From Darksidea phi (Eukaryota > Ascomycota > Dothideomycetes > Pleosporales > Lentitheciaceae), in contig JASJFT010000017.1 of NCBI GenBank assembly GCA_030770425.1, positions 186,001-250,000 on the forward strand: a stretch of 64,000 nucleotides of DNA. Direction: 5' to 3'. How positions within the stretch are numbered: position 1 is the first letter of the stretch; each line of letters begins with the position of its first letter. Shown here one piece after another: positions 59,489-64,000 of this stretch. The notes below the pieces were generated by a model, which saw nothing but the letters and a program-made list of their open reading frames with translations, made no database searches and was not told the origin of the DNA. Position numbers and translations under genes: made by a program.

Positions 59489-62272
59489 ATGCAACCACCG
59501 CCCACGATCAAGCAGCCCTCCGAGTCGGACATACCCGGCATCTACACGTCCGAGAATGTGACGCTGGACGTGCCCGTCGAGGACCACGACGGCCGCCCGC
59601 CGCCGGTGAAGTACAGGTACGCAAGCCCGCGGCCCTCGTCGCTACCCCGCCGCGATGCTTAGTCGGTGCCTCAAGTTCCCTACCCGCATACCACTCCCCG
59701 CTGCGACACCACAAGCGAGCAGCGTCCTCGACCAGACGAGTCAAGGTTCGGACTGTCCTCAAACCTCAGTGAGACTGCCACAGCCTTACGCGGCACAGGA
59801 AACGCTCAATGCGCGGTCCGAGTACAGCAACAGCGAAGATGACGGCACCGCACAACACCGCATCAACCAGTATCTCATCAAGCAAGAAATCGGCCGGGGA
59901 TCTTTTGGAGCAGTCCATCTTGCCGTTGACCAGTATGGCCAAGAATATGTGAGGAACCAACCCGCGACTCCAGCTATGGCAGCGACTACCACGATGCGGG
60001 TGACCTACGAAACTGGTGGCATTGGCTCTCGCTGACCGCTGCGATGCAGGCCGTGAAGGAATTTTCAAAGTCCCGCCTGCGCAAACGCGCTCAGTCGAAC
60101 CTTCTGCGCCGACCGAGCGCGCGACGGCGACGCCAAGGTGCGCTGGCAGCCGGCCTGGGATTCAACTCCCCGCTTCATCGCCATTCGTCTACGGAAGAGA
60201 ACAATTCGCTCGACTTAATAAAGGAGGAGATTGCCATCATGAAGAAGCTCAACCATCCCAACCTCGTGACATTGATCGAAGTGCTTGATGACCCAGAAGA
60301 AGACTCGCTGTACATGGTCATGGAAATGTGCAAGAAGGGTGTCGTGATGCAGGTCGGTCTCGAGGAGCGTGCCGATCCGTACCCGGAAGAGCAGTGTCGG
60401 TGCTGGTTTCGAGACATGATATTAGGCCTTGAGTATCGTATGTTGCTCGGATAAGCTCTGAGGGACCCACTAATGCGTGCCTAGTCCACGCCCAGGGGAT
60501 CATCCATCGGGACATCAAACCAGACAACTGCTTGGTCACGGATGACGATGTCTTGAAGATCGTCGACTTTGGCGTATCGGAGATGTTTGACAAGCAAGGC
60601 CAGATGAAGACTGCCAAGTCAGCCGGTTCACCAGCTTTCATGCCGCCAGAACTATGTGTCGCCAAACACGGAGAGGTCGATGGTAGGGCTGTCGATATTT
60701 GGTCAATGGGTGTCACGCTCTACTGCCTGCTGTTCGGCAGGATACCGTTCGAAAAGCACGGCATGATCGAACTGTACCAGGCGATACGGATGGACAACCC
60801 CGAGTACGACGACTGCAATGCGGACCTCCGTGACCTACTCGCTCAACTGTTAGAGAAAGACCCACAGAAGAGGATTAACATGGATGGAATACGCGCAAGT
60901 CCTGCTACAGCGATTTCTGTTCGGCACTAACATTCGTAGGAACATCCTTGGGTAACGAGACAAGGCACAGATCCGCTTTTACCCGCGTCGGAGAACGTCG
61001 CTATTTTAGTCGAACCACCTACCGATGAGGAAGTGAATGCTGCTATTACCGGCAATATGGGACATTTGGTAACGGTCGTAAGTGCAGCTGTCTTTTTATC
61101 AGTGGTGGCATTCTCAGCATTCTCCCGATGATAGACCATCACTACCCCAATTCATCTGTACAAGACGTTCCCGTGTACCCCGAAAACCAGGCTGCTTACC
61201 GGGTTTCCAGGTACGAGCAGTGAAGCGTTTCAAACAGCTTCTTTTCAGAAGGAGGCCGGAACGACTAGAGGGAATATTAGGAAGCGCCTCGCGCATCGTT
61301 CAGCCTCCCCTATCCATACGGCCTTCAGGACTTCGGAAATCAAAATCGCAAGACACTGACGACCGGCGACCCCTAGAGGGTGCTCTCACAACCGAAGGGG
61401 TCCACCGCGACATCGAGATTGACAACAATGCCCATCGTGTTCCTCAACACATGGATGAAATGGCCCATCACAAACCTGGTCTCCGTACCGCTATTGCGGG
61501 AAACAAGTCTCCTAGAAAAGGGGCAGGGACCCACAGCCCGCTCTCTCCACAGCCTGTCTCCACGATAGATGCTAAGGTCATCCACGAAAGCATGTCCTAT
61601 CGACCTCCGGTCACAAAGCCTATTGCTATTCCCTCCACAGCAACATCCTCAGCCCCAACCACACCCCTCGGCAAAGGTCACGCGCATGATCCTCTGGAAG
61701 ACACACTCTTCCTCAACATCGGCACCGGCGAAGACTGGGCTCCTTCGGCCGAGGACAGCAATTGCGTCGTGTCCGAATCGCCCGGTGCCGTCGACATCAA
61801 TGTCTACGAAACCGCGTACCGCGAAGAAGTCGACCGCATCGTCAAACGCCGCGAAGGCGGGACGCCTGGCCGCCCCACGCTCTACCTCACGCGACGTGTG
61901 GAGAACATCAAATCCCTTGTCCGCGATCATGACCACGACCTCATCTTCGACCACGGCAAGTCCCCTACCGAAGTCAAGCAAGATGTCAAAGGCGGGTTCA
62001 AGAGCTTCGTGGAAAAGGCGAAGAAGGAGATTGAAGCGCGCGGGGAGTTGCAGAAACTGACCGAGGGAAAGGAGGGCAAGCTCAGTAGGATTACGCGGAA
62101 CGTGAGAGAGAAGAAGCGGTTAGTGGAGGAGGAGAGGGAGATCATCAGGCGCGAAGATCGGGAGCGCGAACGGGAGAGGGTGGCGGTGAAGGAGAGGAGT
62201 CGGAGCTCGACGCCTGTGGCTGGAATAAGGGGGTCGAGCCGCAGTGCGACACCAGTGACGGTGGACAAGTAG
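59489..62272 (+). CDS. CaMKK/Sak1-type protein kinase
   Basis: This is a fungal calcium/calmodulin-dependent kinase kinase, related to Aspergillus CmkC, S. pombe Ssp1 and yeast Sak1, which activate SNF1/AMPK-type or CaM kinases. Seven exons (59489-59616, 59676-59745, 59799-59948, 60050-60437, 60485-60894, 60940-61077, 61211-62272) encode 781 aa. Kinase domain: GRGSFG 98-103, AVKEF with K119, HRDIKPDN 253-260, DFG 273-275, and SAGSPAFMPPE in the activation segment. A basic Arg/Pro insert after the ATP lysine is typical of CaMKKs. The fifth intron starts GCAAGT, a GC-AG intron, and its use restores GIREHPWVTRQG. The last intron is 133 bases, the least certain junction. The C-terminal 350 residues are Ser/Pro- then Arg/Glu-rich. 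Confidence 0.9.
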
Positions 62273-63599
62273 GAGGCTGGTCACATGGACGTGGCGTGCT
62301 TTTTGGCATTAGACTGTAGCGAATGATGTCCTGTTTGGATAGCTGTACATGACTACGTAAAAGCGGACCGTTGTGCGGATAGACCAAATGGAGTCTTGGT
62401 GGGGGGAAGGGGAGGGTGGGGGTCGCTCGAAGCTTTCACCAAGCCCTACTCAAGCTCCCGTCTGGCTGAGGCGGGGAGGTTGATGGTGCGTCTTGGCGGC
62501 CGCAGCGGGTTCTGCGCCGACAGAGGGAGTGCGCTGACGGCTGGCGTGGAGGTCCAATGGAGTCGCTAGCCGGGACCACGAGCTCGGTGCATCAGCGATT
62601 GATATTACGCCGCGGAGGGGGGACATGGAGCGCTTTGCGGGGGGGAGTTGCTTGTCGGGCGGCAGCACCGCTGTATGTACGTACCGACGCAGCGAACGAG
62701 ACGGAATCCGAGCGAACGGATCTCGCCAGCGCTGCGGGTTCTCGGAGAAGGTCAGTGCGAGCAGGCAAAGGGAATGGGCCGCTGGTGCGCGTGGCTTGCC
62801 GCTCCAACGCCCTTGTGTGTGTACCGGTATGCGGTATGCAAACAGAGACCGTCGTACCGCAGACGTTGAGACAGACATGCCTTTTCGACTTCGGGACGGG
62901 GAATGGGCTACGGGCGCCCGTGTGTGTGTGTGTGCGTGTGTGTGCGTGTGTGCGCGCGCTGTGAGGGCATCCGCCGTGGTAAATGAAGGCGTGAGCAGCC
63001 ATGCTCCGAAGAGCTAGCCCTGGGAGGAGACGAAGGGCTGCGAGAAAATACCGCACACGCACACCCACACCCCGCATGCCGCTCGGCGTTGAAAGCCCGG
63101 CCATCATCTCTCGACCACCCCGTCCCTGCTTCGTGCGCGTCTGCTTCCCATCCGCCCATCGCCTCCCTTCCCAAGAACGACGCCGACATCATCGCACGCC
63201 GCCGATCCCCCTCCTCCAGGTGCCGCCAGCTTTGAACCCAGCACAGCCACCAGGCCCTCCCCGATTGTCCACGCGCTTGGTAATCCGTCTGCTGCCGCTG
63301 CCACCTTCCACGCTTCCACGCTCCCACGCTTCCACGCCCCCCGGCTGCCTTTGCCTCGGACTTCGCCATCTCGCTGGCGACTGCACAGTCACCGTGTTTT
63401 CGCACACAAAAGCAGCCCACGCCCAACACACCCTCCCAAACCTGATCTCCACTGCGAGCCGGCGACGACTATACGCTGTTTTGCGAGTTCTACAATAACC
63501 ACGCCGGGCTTCTAGCCCGCGAGACACCTGCGTCTCCGCCGCAAACGCATCTTTTCCACGAAGCCCCATATTCTCGCCAAACCCCCAGCCTTTGCAGAG
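62273..63599. promoter_or_regulatory. 1.3-kb region upstream of the last gene
   Basis: Overlapping frames on all registers (62450-62878, 62592-63107, 62557-62964, 63001-63498) have no family likeness. The part from 63.0 kb is pyrimidine-rich and repeats CTTCCACG-like units near 63308-63342, as in a long leader. It probably carries the promoter and 5' untranslated region of the gene starting at 63600. Confidence 0.45.
62920..62959. repeat. (TG)n/(CG)n microsatellite
   Basis: About 40 bases of alternating TG with interspersed CG form a purine-pyrimidine alternating repeat with potential to adopt Z-DNA. Confidence 0.75.
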
Positions 63600-64000
63600 A
63601 TGGCCGCGCCCGCCAGCACCAACCCCCAGGGCGCCGTCGCGAAGCCCGCCGCCTCCCCGGTCGCCTCTGCTTCTACCGCCTCCTCGTTGCGTAGCCAGCC
63701 CGATGGCGACTTCGCGCTGCCCGTCTCCCCCAACGCGACGGCAAACGGCGCATCCCCTGCACCCGTTGCCTCGGCCAACGGCGACGCCCTCTTGAAGGCG
63801 AAAAAGCCCACCATGACATCGCGCATCAGTGGCATGTTCAGCCGGAGAGATGACAGCAGGGATGCTTCGAGAGCTAGCGCTTTGGAGGCGAACGGTGCAA
63901 ACGGGCGCCCCCAGCCCTCGCGGCAAGGCTCCGTTACCAAGAAGGAAGGCACCGTGACTCCCTATCGGCGCTTCTGGACCAACGAAGACGGCTCGCACGA
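63600..64000 (+). CDS. N-terminal part of an unidentified protein (cut by window end)
   Basis: The ATG at 63600 follows a long pyrimidine-rich leader and opens a frame that continues without stop to the end of the window (133 codons). The visible part is Ala/Ser/Pro-rich and disordered, with a basic RISGMFSRRDDSRDASR stretch, and ends in TVTPYRRFWTNEDGSH, which looks more conserved. Such tails precede the catalytic domain in several fungal regulatory proteins, including some protein kinases, but no domain is visible here and I cannot name the family. Codon use looks like that of the neighbouring real genes. Confidence 0.6.
   Translation, partial: MAAPASTNPQGAVAKPAASPVASASTASSLRSQPDGDFALPVSPNATANGASPAPVASANGDALLKAKKPTMTSRISGMFSRRDDSRDASRASALEANGANGRPQPSRQGSVTKKEGTVTPYRRFWTNEDGSH

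Overview
The window is nuclear DNA of a filamentous ascomycete (Pezizomycotina; a dothideomycete is my best guess, at low confidence). The housekeeping genes are clearly fungal. Their introns are short (about 45-60 bases, 130 at most) with GT(A/G)(A/C)G(T/C) donors, CTAAC/CTAAT-like branch points and YAG acceptors. Genes lie on both strands without operons. Products are called by recognising protein families from translated exons; no database search was possible.

Layout. 1-1.9 kb is AT-richer and carries a tRNA-Gly(CCC) gene with two insertions, the most unusual object in the window. 1.9-10.8 kb is gene-dense: a small ORF, GET4, LYS9, SEC15, RAI1 and a 157-aa unknown. 10.8-14.6 kb has no recognisable gene and leads into a Mei2-type RNA-binding protein gene (14.6-16.8 kb). 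16.8-24.3 kb is a 7.5-kb block with no intact gene. 24.3-26.5 kb holds an RMP1-like RNase MRP subunit, a KANL3/TEX30-type hydrolase and a 53-aa ORF. 26.5-34.3 kb is gene-poor, with a broken Gag-like retroelement relic and a GC-rich stretch upstream of a WOPR (Wor1/Ryp1/Sge1) transcription factor (34.4-36.2 kb). 36.2-41.8 kb contains an assembly gap with a poly-C tract and near-duplicated flanks, microsatellites and a broken coiled-coil gene. 41.9-51.0 kb holds a NIPA-type magnesium transporter, the large nuclear cap-binding subunit CBC1 and an eight-exon GSK3 kinase. 51-54.2 kb is GC-rich and empty. 54.2-62.3 kb holds LSG1, LTV1, BET5 and a CaMKK/Sak1-type kinase. The window ends inside an unidentified gene.

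Functional themes are general cell biology: tail-anchored protein insertion (GET4), lysine synthesis (LYS9), vesicle tethering (SEC15, BET5), RNA metabolism (RAI1, RMP1, CBC1, Mei2-like), ribosome maturation (LSG1 and LTV1, divergent from one 265-bp promoter), signalling (GSK3, CaMKK) and morphological switching (WOPR factor). Several neighbours are divergent pairs with short shared promoters.

The main item for follow-up is at 1356-1488. All four stems of a tRNA-Gly(CCC) are fully paired. The gene carries a canonical 12-base intron at 37/38 and a 50-base insert in the T-loop. The insert starts GTAAGT, has a CTAAT branch-like site and ends AAG. Removing both gives a standard 71-base tRNA-Gly.
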